The notes: generated by a model not told the origin, from the letters alone. Shown: positions 20,301 through 26,033, counted from the first letter of the stretch. The stretch is DNA of 34,165 bases from Candidatus Rokubacteria bacterium RIFCSPLOWO2_02_FULL_73_56 (GCA_001788495.1 MGCF01000007.1:1-34165), one strand, 5' to 3'. Numbers and translations: made by a program.

Positions 20301-21508
20301 TGCCGGTGGACGCGGACGGCGACGACCTGCCCGACGTGTACGAGACCAACCTGGTCGCCGGCGTGGACAACGCCGACGCCACCGGCGTCAACGTCCTCGA
20401 CGCCGGCAAGCAGGACCAGAACGCCAACGGCCTGAGCGACCGCGACGACCGCTTCGCGCGCGACGGCCTCACGAACTTCGAGAAGTACCGCGGCGTGTAC
20501 CTGCGCGGGCCGCTCAACGGGACCGCGAGCGGGCCGATGCTCGACCACGTCAGGCTCGGCGCGGGCAAGCGGAACCTCTTCGTCCGCGGGCGCGGCTTCA
20601 GCACGGACCCGAACGTCCCGGCCGGCTCGTGCGGCGTGGACAACACGGGCAGGCCCATCGCGCAGGACGCCGCGCTCCTCGCGCGGTTCCCGTGCCCGGC
20701 CTTCGAGGTGGGCGACGCCTACCGCGAGCTCGGCATCCGGGTGTGGGACGTGGCGGCCTCGTTCACGGGCGCCTCCGTCCTGCCGACCAAATCGTACGCC
20801 GACCCGACCAAGCCGACGCTCGACCTGGCGACGGTGACCTACGACGCGGTCAACTGCGCCGGTGGCCAGACGTGCGACCATTCGGGCAAGACCGGCATCC
20901 GCCAGTGGCAGTTCCCGACCCTCGGCTACAGCACCTTCGGGTCGGCCACGACGTACGGCGACGCGCGGGTGTTCGCCCGGGCCGTGAAGGGCTACTTCAC
21001 CGACCGGCCATACCTCCACCAGGAGAACCTGACGGGCAAGTACCTGCCCATGGCCACCACCGGCGGGGTCCCGATGCTCGCGCCCGTCACGACGGTCTGC
21101 GACAGCGGCTCGGGGGGCTCGGACAACGGCGTCGCCGACTCGGGTGAGTGCAAGGACGCCGACGGCCTGCTCGGCGGCGACGTCTTCGTGGCGGGGCAGT
21201 TCAGCCTCTCCGTGAGCGCGATGGACGTGAACAACGACGACTGCGTCGAGCTGCCGTTCGTCGCCGACCCGACGACGCTCACGGCGTGCGACGCCAGGGC
21301 GGCGTCGGCGTCGGGCCCGCAGGCGACCTTCCGCCAGGTGGTGCGCGCGATCGTCACGCACGAGCTGGGCCACGCCCTCGGCGTGAACGTCCACACGACG
21401 GACGTGACGGACGTCATGTACCAGTACTCGATCAACTGGACGCGCGACAACCACTTCTCGTCGCAGGCGGGGCAGCTCATCCAGGTCCACAACAAGGGGC
21501 TCCAGTGA
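8324..21508 (+). CDS. giant (4394 aa) exported multidomain protein: LamG-like, YVTN beta-propeller, about 25 CarboxypepD_reg/Cna-B-like modules, DUF11, IPT/TIG-like repeats, acidic Ca-binding-like motif, C-terminal HExxH metalloprotease-like domain
   Basis: Uninterrupted 13.2-kb ORF; N-terminal MRPLRLVALLAALLAAPAAAQG signal peptide; repeated I-x-G-x-V...G-x-Y...L-x-P-G-x-Y-x-V-x-A modules; THELGHALGVNVH near the C-terminus. Confidence 0.9.
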   Translation: MRPLRLVALLAALLAAPAAAQGPLPAPVSRWSFDEAGGSAVLDATGTGNTGALVGIVTRVPGLIGNAVRFDGPVGRVEIPSSPSLVRSGGHVTFEAVVYVDGPAPAANAAADGLNVIAAKTQSGFHEYGFFLQSGTATVVWTVADDGGNGRLAAPAPLSLKRWHHLLGTYDGDLQKLYVDGALVASAVRGPDLLDGSGPVVVGDYAALDFLQGPIFGTVDVAAVYDEPVDAATARALAQAALNVRGYVSNLAGASVSVIDPATGSLLATIPVGAEPHGVALTPDGTRAYVANFADDTVSVIDTRSNMVVGTLFGFSGPVSITIAADGSRVYVASRSGDFVTVLDAATNGVLQTVLLPPGSRPSFMALSPDGDQLWVTHELDAGISIVDTATYAVTSASPPGPAAEIALASDGARAYATGFFHDQLWIIDTLSLTTLSLPVGVAPHGVALTPDGARAYVANRGTTDLVPVLSNNTVSVIDTATATVLTTISAGLGFGPESVAISPDGTRVYVTALFSDSVSVIDTASNTVVGTIPVGAMPAHIALGPAAALAPPPPVTTGAILGHVRDNFGNPIGGATVQLNADLVGGTYATVTTAVDGSYAFSGVIPGTYRVSAQADGYATQWYNGKSVHHLSDHVGVTAGATTSGIDFALVAGAGGIGGRVTDGAGNGLAGVPVSIHLATGGYVLSALTDAAGYYTTGLRLGPGFYKAQVDTNGFVQQWYSGAATFDTASAIPVSGGSVTPGVDFALAGGAARIAGTVTLAGSGAPLAGIQIDVLDAATSAGVAGAQTGPDGTYATNQSLALGPYLVRASGPGVEPQTLGPFMLAAGTTLTVDFVMAPGGTITGTVRRAADFAPVAGAIVEVYDAVSGLWVAGSFITQADGSYATTGLAPGQYKVRARTLSGLAARYYVDSATIAGATPVTVSAGATTPGVDFALAAGGGIVGTVTSGATPLGAVSVEVYDFATNAWLDAAQTAPDGTYTFERRLAPGAYKVRARAAGYATQFSNGAQAFNAAAGVVVAAAVDTPVNFDLTPGRSITGTVRSSGIPLAGALIGVYDSNNQWVEGFFTSGADGTYTTEGRLKGGVSYKVQAQLSGYATQVYNGQRAVNAGTLVAVGATDVGGIDFALVPGGGFTGTVRDTFGNAIAGAIVDLFDAVSGAFLQGGFVTRADGTYDTGRLLTGSYKVKARVVAPQSFVDTFHTTVVDGSGLDLRTATTVTAVAGTDLPSVDIALPPGGRIAGTIRTRGSGLAIANALVVASRLQANNFSGTFSTRTDATGAYELRGLRDGEWVLRVEAAGHQVGHHSGSPDATVPDNAAATPIKITGAGTVSAVDLNLAPGGGSISGRVTRIGSGTPVPTNTQVQALIGAGSVFPRANFVTGAGTDGNGNYTISGLPPGQYLVQAASTGATAVGWYPTEAISAASAFSVTVTDGATTAGIDFAVPTSLRTISGTVRDTSGNPIRFGTVGAVNPFFQFTIRGAALNGDGTYTIGGLPPGKYLVRATTETTYEQRMYPDETVVPAGTPVDVTVAGQSGIDLVLPATGSTIAGRVLTLSDPDNPLSPLVPVPGVQVSVRNFTDNNAGSAITQLDGTYLVRGVPPGEYKLRMQNGPDTLRTPHGPGFTIRYYTASGTGAAIFDDASFVHVDPGSTVTGIDLTVAPATGRITGTVTAEDTGAAVVNGAVAIRESTSGAIVGTAVTRADGTFVVDNLAPGSYKLRASAPGFAAQWWSGQDTREAADEIAVAAGTVGGVDFVLTPSQAAFSGFAFDTASQPLRDVAITLYDAATFGVDADGLVTGFVTGVGVTDSQGRFVADNIKPGSYLALARALGYARVYHGQRPDAASAALFPITVTSPPGPDAPSVTFTMTRTSDVRGTISYTGPQVGALRIGLFCDPGLTERVYGLVVPSPVFPQAYQFGSPAPDTRGLLPAAVACPASEAYFVAAFVDSTPNGARDATEPAGAVGGVPLAENATASGTDLTLTDPAVTFADVSITKTAFPIVPILLGGQLTYTLTVGNAGPGIASGIALSDPLPAGTAFAAISVPQGVCVTPPVGEPGTVSCALGALVAGASKTVTLTVATTATGSIDNTATVTTTSTDPNGANNSASAPASVFETGRITGRVTATDGVSPIAGAFVEVFDAGTGAWVAGGIVTAGDGTYTTGELTPGQYKVRASASIPGLAATFYAGAPNLTLATAVTVTTGATTPNVDIALAAGGGIVGTVSSGGTAIAFAGIEVYDATTGFWVDSTQTSTDGLYTFSQRLAPGTYRVRARASGYATVFSNGVQAFSAAANVLVAAGADTTVDFNLTAGRSITGTVASGGVPLQGAWITVFDANNQWVEGVASAADGTYTTEGRLLPDRSYKVQAQLDGYVTQVYNGQRTLGAGTLVAVGTTDVAGIDFSLAQGGGFKGTVRDTNGTPIGGAIVDLFDPVTGFFLAGGLPTAADGTYDTGRILGGAYKVKARVPAPLSFVDTFHTTVPDGSGVDLRTATTVTAVAGQDVLGVDIAMPPGGRISGTIRTRGTLAPIANASVFVGRVAASNFSGAFFVRTDAAGTFEVRGLRDGEWTVRVEAAGHMVGYSSGVPDAPGPDGGVALPIAISGAGTVSPVDLHLTPGGGRISGRVTRSGGGAVPAGTQIQALIGAGSMYPRGNFVTGVGTDGNGNYTISGLPPGVYTLQAVGNQFANGTAMGWYPTAATSPASAVPVTVVDGATTAGVDFSVLGLTGGASPRTISGTVRDVNGNPIRFGTVVAIDPFFQFGIRGTALNGDGTYTIPTLPPGRYLVRAQTETTYEQRMYPDETVVPAGSLVDVTAGNQVGIDLALPATAGTIQGRVMTPSDPANPLSPLVPVPGVQVSARSFFDNNVGSAITRLDGTYLIRALAPGDYIIRMQNGPDTVREPAGPGFAIRYYTASGTGAAIFDDASFVHVAAGQSTTDIDLVLAPATASLAGTVTVQGTGAPVVGGAVSIREAASGAAVAVAVTRADGSFLANNLAPGSYMLRASAPGYAAQWSFGKDTLTAADAITVTTGAVSNANFVLTPSQAAFTGRAFATDGEPLRNVGIVLFDAATFSLDALGRTTGFVTGTNVTDSQGRFIATNIKPGAYVAQARALGYARVFAGGRPDAAGALLSTITVTSPPDPDAPAVNFNMALTADIQGAIANAGTQTGALRIGLFCDATLVQPVYTLAIPAPSFPQAYQFGRPGPDTRGLLPSSLACPVSQQYFVGAYVDTNSNGVQDATEPSGTFDGATAVGVAVAEGATLVGRDFALVEDLGAGGTTTTALAIVSTYVPAGGGLATLGDIRIDEHGARALSTAGRIRVTLPGGLAFSMLPVVSTGPSWGLGIVQTGPDAPRLESSGAVFSFALASRSSGGAASIIVSGMLVTASTGFVPDGAAVPVSVAVDASLPNGLTPESVQVAIFLAPPPDPVFTGIAIDSNAAGLGVTRTVVLNGLNFGQLDFTNSDLSLRDTIDFGPGITVIGAPSVSPDGKQITVTIQVDPNADAGPRTVSIIDRGPDGQQTIITATLPGGGSFSVDPLPVVTAAGTGETGAGPLFADLKKQTLYVGGSNFRPPTTTPSNLVVQVGGGGITVDPTSVVFLSDMRLAVEVDVAAGADALSPRTVTVTNPDLGTTTSAAILAIAPRPPDAPEGLPAPKNSGSSTSTTPPSLSSISPAAARTGASVTISGTNLGSATASKVTFTAANNAKVTVSPTSGGASSLAVLVPATAVDGPVTVANGTLQSSNSLAFTVTNPRPSGVSPGSAFQGDTLTLDVTGTKFQSGMTVQLSPSTGATLGAVIFVDATRVRIPVTLAANAPTGLRSVVVTNPDGGTATLANAFEVKLRSATTMTLALRRADGTPLDVPAWLPSVDGVSVTLDATGRCTAKTVTPTLLIVEAQLAGTSLPPQLTFTITPSAIKGTAANEDCEIDPVTLLPTAVPTNDFGIGQVATMPSLTAPLSVTVGGANGVYQAQLASWDWGGKVRIEVTDSPTSPTVAGSLRLPVDADGDDLPDVYETNLVAGVDNADATGVNVLDAGKQDQNANGLSDRDDRFARDGLTNFEKYRGVYLRGPLNGTASGPMLDHVRLGAGKRNLFVRGRGFSTDPNVPAGSCGVDNTGRPIAQDAALLARFPCPAFEVGDAYRELGIRVWDVAASFTGASVLPTKSYADPTKPTLDLATVTYDAVNCAGGQTCDHSGKTGIRQWQFPTLGYSTFGSATTYGDARVFARAVKGYFTDRPYLHQENLTGKYLPMATTGGVPMLAPVTTVCDSGSGGSDNGVADSGECKDADGLLGGDVFVAGQFSLSVSAMDVNNDDCVELPFVADPTTLTACDARAASASGPQATFRQVVRAIVTHELGHALGVNVHTTDVTDVMYQYSINWTRDNHFSSQAGQLIQVHNKGLQ
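8396..9043 (+). other. LamG/concanavalin A-like domain (within giant CDS)
   Basis: SRWSFDEAGGSAVLDATGTGNTGALVG...GNAVRFDG...VTFEAVVYVDG...LKRWHHLLGTYDGDLQKLYVDGALVAS...VVVGDY: LamG-3-like pattern. Confidence 0.8.
9050..9958 (+). other. YVTN-type beta-propeller domain (within giant CDS)
   Basis: Repeated VSVIDPATGSLLATIPVGAEPHGVALTPDGTRAYVAN / VSVIDTASNTVVGTIPVGAMPAHIALGP blades. Confidence 0.9.
9995..10849 (+). repeat. three CarboxypepD_reg/Cna-B-like modules outside the duplicated block (within giant CDS)
   Basis: ILGHVRDNFGNPIGGATVQL...GYATQWYNGK; IGGRVTDGAGNGLAGVPVSI...VQQWYSGA; IAGTVTLAGSGAPLAGIQIDV...LGPYLVRASG. Confidence 0.75.
10850..14270 (+). repeat. super-repeat copy 1: ordered block of 11 beta-sandwich modules (within giant CDS)
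   Basis: Starts ITGTVRRAADFAPVAGAIVEVYDAVSGLWVAG; runs through GRSITGTV...NNQWVEG, SFVDTFHTTV, TYEQRMYPDETVVPAG, NPLSPLVPVPGVQVS, RYYTASGTGAAIFDDASFVHV, SQAAFSG, GALRIGLFCD, FPQAYQFG. Same order in copy 2. Confidence 0.88.
14276..14660 (+). other. DUF11/TIGR01451-like module between the two super-repeat copies (within giant CDS)
   Basis: VSITKTAFPIVPILLGGQLTYTLTVGNAGPGIASGIALSDPLPAGTAFAAISVPQGVC...VSCALGALVAGASKTVTLTVATTATGSIDNTATVTTTSTDPNGANNSA is a textbook DUF11 repeat. Confidence 0.92.
14669..18125 (+). repeat. super-repeat copy 2: same 11-module order as copy 1 (within giant CDS)
   Basis: Starts ITGRVTATDGVSPIAGAFVEVFDAGTGAWVAG and repeats every landmark of copy 1 at an offset of about 3.82-3.84 kb, including a 42-nt identical stretch (12994-13035 = 16834-16875). 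Confidence 0.88.
18926..19840 (+). other. IPT/TIG-like Ig repeats (within giant CDS)
   Basis: PSLSSISPAAARTGASVTISGTNLGSATASKVTF...; PSGVSPGSAFQGDTLTLDVTGTKFQSGMTVQLS...GLRSVVVTNPDGGTATLANAFEV; an earlier degenerate copy ends PRTVTVTNPDLGTTTSAAIL. Confidence 0.75.
20309..20491 (+). other. acidic Ca-binding-like (TSP3/EF-hand-like) segment (within giant CDS)
   Basis: DADGDDLPDVYETNLVAGVDNADATGVNVLDAGKQDQNANGLSDRDDRFARDGLTNFEKY: two DxDxDxLxD-type loops. Confidence 0.6.
20492..21508 (+). other. putative C-terminal zinc metalloprotease domain (within giant CDS)
   Basis: THELGHALGVNVHTTDVTDVMYQYSINW: HExxH, downstream Gly and His, and a DVM Met-turn-like motif. Confidence 0.6.
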
Positions 21509-23448
21509 GCCGCCGGACGCTCGCTCCCCTGCTCGTCGCGCTGGCGCTCGTGCTCGCCGGCGCGGCCGCGGCGCGCGCCCAGGCGCCCCCGGCGGGCCCG
21601 CCCCTCAAGGCCACCATCGTGCTCGGGCAGGGCGCGCCCGCCGACGGCGTCTTCCCCGCGGGGGTGCCGGTCCCGATCGTCGTCCAGATCGAGAACGTGA
21701 GCGGGGCGGACGTGGCGACCACGGAGGGTTTCTCGTCCACCGATTTCTTCCGCCGCCTCTACTTCGTGGACCCCCAGGGCGGAATCGTCACCAACAAGGT
21801 CGAGGAGCAGATCCACACCGACAGCCGCGTGTTCATGTGCCTCTCGCGGCGGGGGGCGCTCCAGCGTCCGGCGATCCCCGTCGCGCCGATCGAGGTGCTG
21901 GTCGGGACCGGCCCCGGCGCGCCGGGCAACTTCTTCCGCGAGTACGAGATCGATGACGCGCGGAGGTTCTACGACCTCTCCCGCCCGGGCCGGTACAGCG
22001 TCACGGCCCGCATCCCGCTCCTCGTGTTCACGCTCTCCGATCCCGCCGCGGTCATCGACGACTGCGACCAGCTCCCGGGCCTGGTGGCGGCGAACGTCGC
22101 GGCGCTGACCGGCCGCGCGGAGTTCACGATCGTGTCCAACACCCTCGAGTTCGAGGTGGACAGCCTGCCGCCGCAGCCGCCAGCGACGACGGCGACGGCG
22201 GCGCCGGCCCCGGGCCCGTCGGGCTGGACGCGGCAGAGCGTCACCGTGAGCTTCACGGCCACGAGCCCGAGCAACATCCCCATCCAGCGGATCGTCATCC
22301 AGACCTCCGGGGCGCAGCCCGGTGTCCAGGACCTGTCGGGGACGAAGGGCTCCGTCACGATCACGGCCGACGGGCAGACGTCCGTCGCCTTCCACGCCGA
22401 GGACATCGCCGGGAACATCGAGGCGACGCAGGTCCTGACGGTGAAGGTGGACGGCACCCAGCCGATCGTCACCTGTGAGGCGCCCGACACGGGCTGGCAC
22501 GCGACCGACGTCACGCTGGCCTGCACGGCCCAGGACCCCGCCTCCGGCCTCGCGAACACGTCCGACGCCAGCTTCAGCCTCGCGACGGCCGTGCCGGCCG
22601 GCACCGAGACCGACGCGGCGACGACGGACGGCCGCACCGTCTGCGACGTCGCGGGCAACTGCGTCACGAAGACCGTCGGCGGGATCAAGGTGGACAAGAA
22701 AGCGCCGGCCATGACGCTCACCTCGCCCACGCCCGACGCCGTCTACGACGTGGGCCAGGTGGTGCTCGCCGGCTACGGGTGCACGGACGGCGGCTCGGGC
22801 CTCGTGGCCTGCGCGGGCCCGGTGGCCAGCGGCGCGGCGATCGACACGGCGACGCCGGGCGTCACGACCTTCACCGTCAACGCCATGGACGCGGTCGGCA
22901 ACGCCTCGAGCGCGTCCGTGACCTATCGCGTCGGGTCCCAGGACACGACGCCGCCGGTCCTGACGGTTCCGAGCAGCGTCACCGTGGACGCGACGAGCCC
23001 GGCGGGCGCCCTCGTGACGTACGCGGTCTCGGCCACCGACGACGTCACGCCCTCGCCGACCGTCGCGTGCGCGCCCGTGTCGGGGAGCACGTTCCCCATC
23101 GGGACGACCACCGTCTCGTGCACCGCGACGGACGCGGCGGGCAACACCACGAGCAAGAGCTTCTCGGTGATCGTCCAGGCGGCGGCGGCCCAGGTCGCCA
23201 ACCTGATGGACACGGTCAGGAGCTTCAACCTCAAGCAGGGGATCACCAACAGCCTGGACGCGAAGCTCCAGAACGTCGAGGACGCGCTGACCTCGGCCAA
23301 GAAGGGCAGCGTCACGTCGACCTGCAACCAGATGAGCGCGTTCATCAACGAGACGAAGGCCCAGTCGGGCAAGGCGCTGACGGTCGACCAGGCCACCCAG
23401 CTGCAGTCGGCAGCGACCAGGATCAGGGCCGTCATCGGCTGTCCGTGA
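21505..23448 (+). CDS. exported protein with Ig-like regions, HYR domain and C-terminal FIMAH-like helical domain
   Basis: GTG start at 21505 overlaps the giant gene's TGA (GTGA). Signal peptide TLAPLLVALALVLAGAAAARAQA; PVLTVPSSVTVDATSPAGALVTYAVSATDDVTPSPTVACAPVSGSTFPIGTTTVSCTATDAAGNTTSKSFSVIV (HYR); KQGITNSLDAKLQNVEDAL...QMSAFINETKAQSGKALTVDQATQLQSAA (FIMAH-like). Confidence 0.85.
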   Translation: MSRRTLAPLLVALALVLAGAAAARAQAPPAGPPLKATIVLGQGAPADGVFPAGVPVPIVVQIENVSGADVATTEGFSSTDFFRRLYFVDPQGGIVTNKVEEQIHTDSRVFMCLSRRGALQRPAIPVAPIEVLVGTGPGAPGNFFREYEIDDARRFYDLSRPGRYSVTARIPLLVFTLSDPAAVIDDCDQLPGLVAANVAALTGRAEFTIVSNTLEFEVDSLPPQPPATTATAAPAPGPSGWTRQSVTVSFTATSPSNIPIQRIVIQTSGAQPGVQDLSGTKGSVTITADGQTSVAFHAEDIAGNIEATQVLTVKVDGTQPIVTCEAPDTGWHATDVTLACTAQDPASGLANTSDASFSLATAVPAGTETDAATTDGRTVCDVAGNCVTKTVGGIKVDKKAPAMTLTSPTPDAVYDVGQVVLAGYGCTDGGSGLVACAGPVASGAAIDTATPGVTTFTVNAMDAVGNASSASVTYRVGSQDTTPPVLTVPSSVTVDATSPAGALVTYAVSATDDVTPSPTVACAPVSGSTFPIGTTTVSCTATDAAGNTTSKSFSVIVQAAAAQVANLMDTVRSFNLKQGITNSLDAKLQNVEDALTSAKKGSVTSTCNQMSAFINETKAQSGKALTVDQATQLQSAATRIRAVIGCP

Positions 23449-23527
23449 CCGACCCGGCAACGGAACGGTGAGGAAACGCTCGAGCACCGCGCCGCGCGCA
23501 CCGCGGCCGATTGAAAGGAGACCACGG

Positions 23528-24100
23528 ATGTCCAGGACAAGAGTCGTCGGGCTTCTGATAATCGCGGCGATGGCCGCGTCGATCCTCGCCCCCGGCCTCG
23601 CGAGCGCCGGCGGCGGCTTCGCCCCGCCCCCGCCGGGATTCGTGCTCAACACGACCAAGGACGTGTCGGCCGTCGTCGTGCTGGATCCCCACGGCCCCGT
23701 GGTCTTCGGCACCCCGGCGACCGCGACGGGCACGTTCGGCGCGATCACCTTGAACCGCAAGCACTTTGCCCCGGCGTCCGCGGTCTTCAAGGTGCCCGGG
23801 TTCGGCAGCCTGGGCGAGCTCGCGCTCGGCTGCGACCTCTCGGCCTCGACCGCACGGTTCGTCACGGTGCCGCTGAACGGCTGGATGTCCCAGGAACTCC
23901 TCGAGATTCTCTTCCAGCAGGTCGGGATCACGATCGGACCGCTGACCGCGCCGGTCCTGGTCCCCGCGGTCACGCAGATCGTGAGCCAGCAGTGCTCGCC
24001 CGCTCCGCCACCGGACGACACGGCGTTCAACCCTGGCTTCCTGGTCATGGAAGTCAAGATCGGCTTCTTCGCTGCGCCTGGCACGCCGATCCCGAAGTAG
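23528..24100 (+). CDS. small exported protein of unknown function (190 aa)
   Basis: ATG at 23528 with GAAAGGAG upstream; signal peptide MSRTRVVGLLIIAAMAASILAPGLASAGGG; no family recognised. Confidence 0.75.
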   Translation: MSRTRVVGLLIIAAMAASILAPGLASAGGGFAPPPPGFVLNTTKDVSAVVVLDPHGPVVFGTPATATGTFGAITLNRKHFAPASAVFKVPGFGSLGELALGCDLSASTARFVTVPLNGWMSQELLEILFQQVGITIGPLTAPVLVPAVTQIVSQQCSPAPPPDDTAFNPGFLVMEVKIGFFAAPGTPIPK

Positions 24101-24115
24101 GCCGACGGCACGACG

Positions 24116-24151
24116 GGCGGTGCCGCCGTCTTGCGCGACGGCGGCGCCGCC
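24116..24151 (+). terminator. strong hairpin, possible terminator after the accessory operon
   Basis: GGCGGTGCCGCCGTC - TTGCGC - GACGGCGGCGCCGCC: 15-bp stem with one G-U, 6-nt loop; no clear U-tract follows. Confidence 0.5.
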
Positions 24152-24167
24152 CCCGTTCCTTCGCTCG

Positions 24168-26033
24168 ATGACGCCTCGCCGTCCACCGGCCGTCGGGCCG
24201 CTCGCCCTTCGCGCCCTCGCCCTCGGGGCCCTGGCGCTGACGCTCCTGGCTTGCCAGCAGGCCCCGCTCGAGGGGATCGTCAGCTCGAAGACGTACCGGC
24301 CCGAGATCGTCGGGCGCGTGGGCGTGGTCGCGGCGGGGCGGCACTTCGCCGCGGAGGCGGGGCTCCGCATGCTGGCGCGCGGGGGCAACGCCGTGGACGC
24401 GGGCGTCGCGGCGACGTTCGCCGCGGCGGTGACCGAGATCTCCCACTTTGGCCTCGGCGGCGAGGTGCCGATCGTGCTCTACCTCGCCGACCGGCGCGAG
24501 GCGGTCGTGATCAGCGGCCAGGGCACGGCGCCGGCGGCGGCGTCCCCCGAGGCCTTCCGCCGCTTCCGCTTGATCCCGCCGAACGGCCCGTCGGCCGGGA
24601 CGATCCCCGCGGTCGTGGACGCGCTCGCGCTGGCGCTCGCCGAGTTCGGCACGCTCTCGCTCGCCGAGACGCTCGCGCCTGCGATCGAGCTGGCCGACGG
24701 CTTCCCCTGGTACGACTTCCTGACGCGCTATCTACGGCCCGAGCTGGAGAAGATGTTCGCCTTCCCGAGCGGCGCCCGCGTGTATCTGCCGAACCGGACG
24801 ATCCCCGCGGTCGGCAGCATCTTCCGCCAGCCGGACCTCGCGCGGACGCTGCGCGCCCTCGTCGAGGCCGAGCGCCAGCACGCGGCGGAGGGCCGGAAGG
24901 CCGCGATCTCCGCGGCGCGCGACCGCTTCTACCGCGGCGACGTCGGCCAGCGGATCGCCGCCGCCGTGCAGCAGGCCCAGGGCCTCATGACGGCGGCCGA
25001 CCTCGCTGGCTACCGGGGCCGCATCGAGCCGCCGACCCGGGGGACCTTCACGACGCGCCACGGGACGTTCGAGGTGTTCAAGACCGGCTTCTGGGGTCAG
25101 GGCCCGGTCCTGCTCCAGGCCCTCGGGCTCCTCCAGGGGTTCGACCTCGAGCGGATGGGCCACAACTCGGCCGCGTACATCCACACGGTGACGGAGGCGC
25201 TCAAGCTGGCGCTCGCCGACCGCGACGGCTTCTACGGCGATCCCGACTTCGCGAAGGTGCCGACGCGTGGTCTCCTCGCGCCGGCCTACGCGGAGGCGCG
25301 CCGCGCCCTGATCGATCCCGCTGTCGCGAGCGCCGAGGTGCGCCCGGGCGACCCCTGGAAGTTCGAGGGCTCGGCCGGGCCCGCGCGCCGGCTCCGTGTC
25401 GCGCGCGCGACCCCCGCGAGCTCCGAGGATCGGGCGCTGCCCGAGCTCGACACGACGACCGTCGACGTCGCCGACGCCCGGGGCAACCTCTTCTCCGCCT
25501 CGCCCTCGTCGGCGTGGTTCTCGGGCGGCGTGTTCATCGCCGGCGACACGGGCGTGCCGCTCGGCAACCGCATGCAGGCCTTCGTCCTCGAGGCGGGGCA
25601 CCCGAACGTCGTCCAGAGCGGCAAGCGGCCGCGCACGACGCTGACCCCGACGGTCGTGCTCCGCGACGGCAAGCCCTTCCTGGCGCTCAGCAGCCCCGGC
25701 GGCGACACCCAGGAGCAGCAGGCGCTCCAGGTGCTCCTGAACATCGCGGTCTTCGGCATGCGCCCGCAGGAGGCCGTCGAGGCGCCGCGGTTCAACACCG
25801 GCCACTACCGGGAGAGCTTCCGCCGGCACGCCTTTCGCGGCGGCGTCCTGCAGGTCGAGAGCCGGATCCCCGCGGGCGTGGTCGAGGCGCTCGAGCAGCG
25901 CGGGCACAAGGTGGCGGTCATTGGCTCGTTCATGATGAACACGGGGACGGTCGTGGCCGGCGTGGACCCGGAGCACGGCACGCTCTTCGGCGCCGCGGAC
26001 GTCCGGCGCCAGCGCTTCGTCGTCGGCTGGTAG
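24168..26033 (+). CDS. gamma-glutamyltransferase-family lipoprotein
   Basis: Lipobox LTLLACQQ; HFAAEAGLRMLARGGNAVDAGVAATFAAAVTE; DTTTVDVADARGNLFSASPS (nucleophile Thr region); RPRTTLTPTVVLRDGKPFLALSSPGGDTQEQQALQVLLNI. Confidence 0.88.
   Translation: MTPRRPPAVGPLALRALALGALALTLLACQQAPLEGIVSSKTYRPEIVGRVGVVAAGRHFAAEAGLRMLARGGNAVDAGVAATFAAAVTEISHFGLGGEVPIVLYLADRREAVVISGQGTAPAAASPEAFRRFRLIPPNGPSAGTIPAVVDALALALAEFGTLSLAETLAPAIELADGFPWYDFLTRYLRPELEKMFAFPSGARVYLPNRTIPAVGSIFRQPDLARTLRALVEAERQHAAEGRKAAISAARDRFYRGDVGQRIAAAVQQAQGLMTAADLAGYRGRIEPPTRGTFTTRHGTFEVFKTGFWGQGPVLLQALGLLQGFDLERMGHNSAAYIHTVTEALKLALADRDGFYGDPDFAKVPTRGLLAPAYAEARRALIDPAVASAEVRPGDPWKFEGSAGPARRLRVARATPASSEDRALPELDTTTVDVADARGNLFSASPSSAWFSGGVFIAGDTGVPLGNRMQAFVLEAGHPNVVQSGKRPRTTLTPTVVLRDGKPFLALSSPGGDTQEQQALQVLLNIAVFGMRPQEAVEAPRFNTGHYRESFRRHAFRGGVLQVESRIPAGVVEALEQRGHKVAVIGSFMMNTGTVVAGVDPEHGTLFGAADVRRQRFVVGW

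Noticed and set aside
8294-21490. 4398-aa minus-strand ORF opposite the giant gene
   Set aside because: It is codon-register aligned with the sense ORF, so it stays open simply because the sense gene avoids TTA, CTA and TCA codons (high-GC codon bias). Its translation is low-complexity R/A/G/D/H-rich with no domain. The same effect gives long antisense ORFs over thiC.
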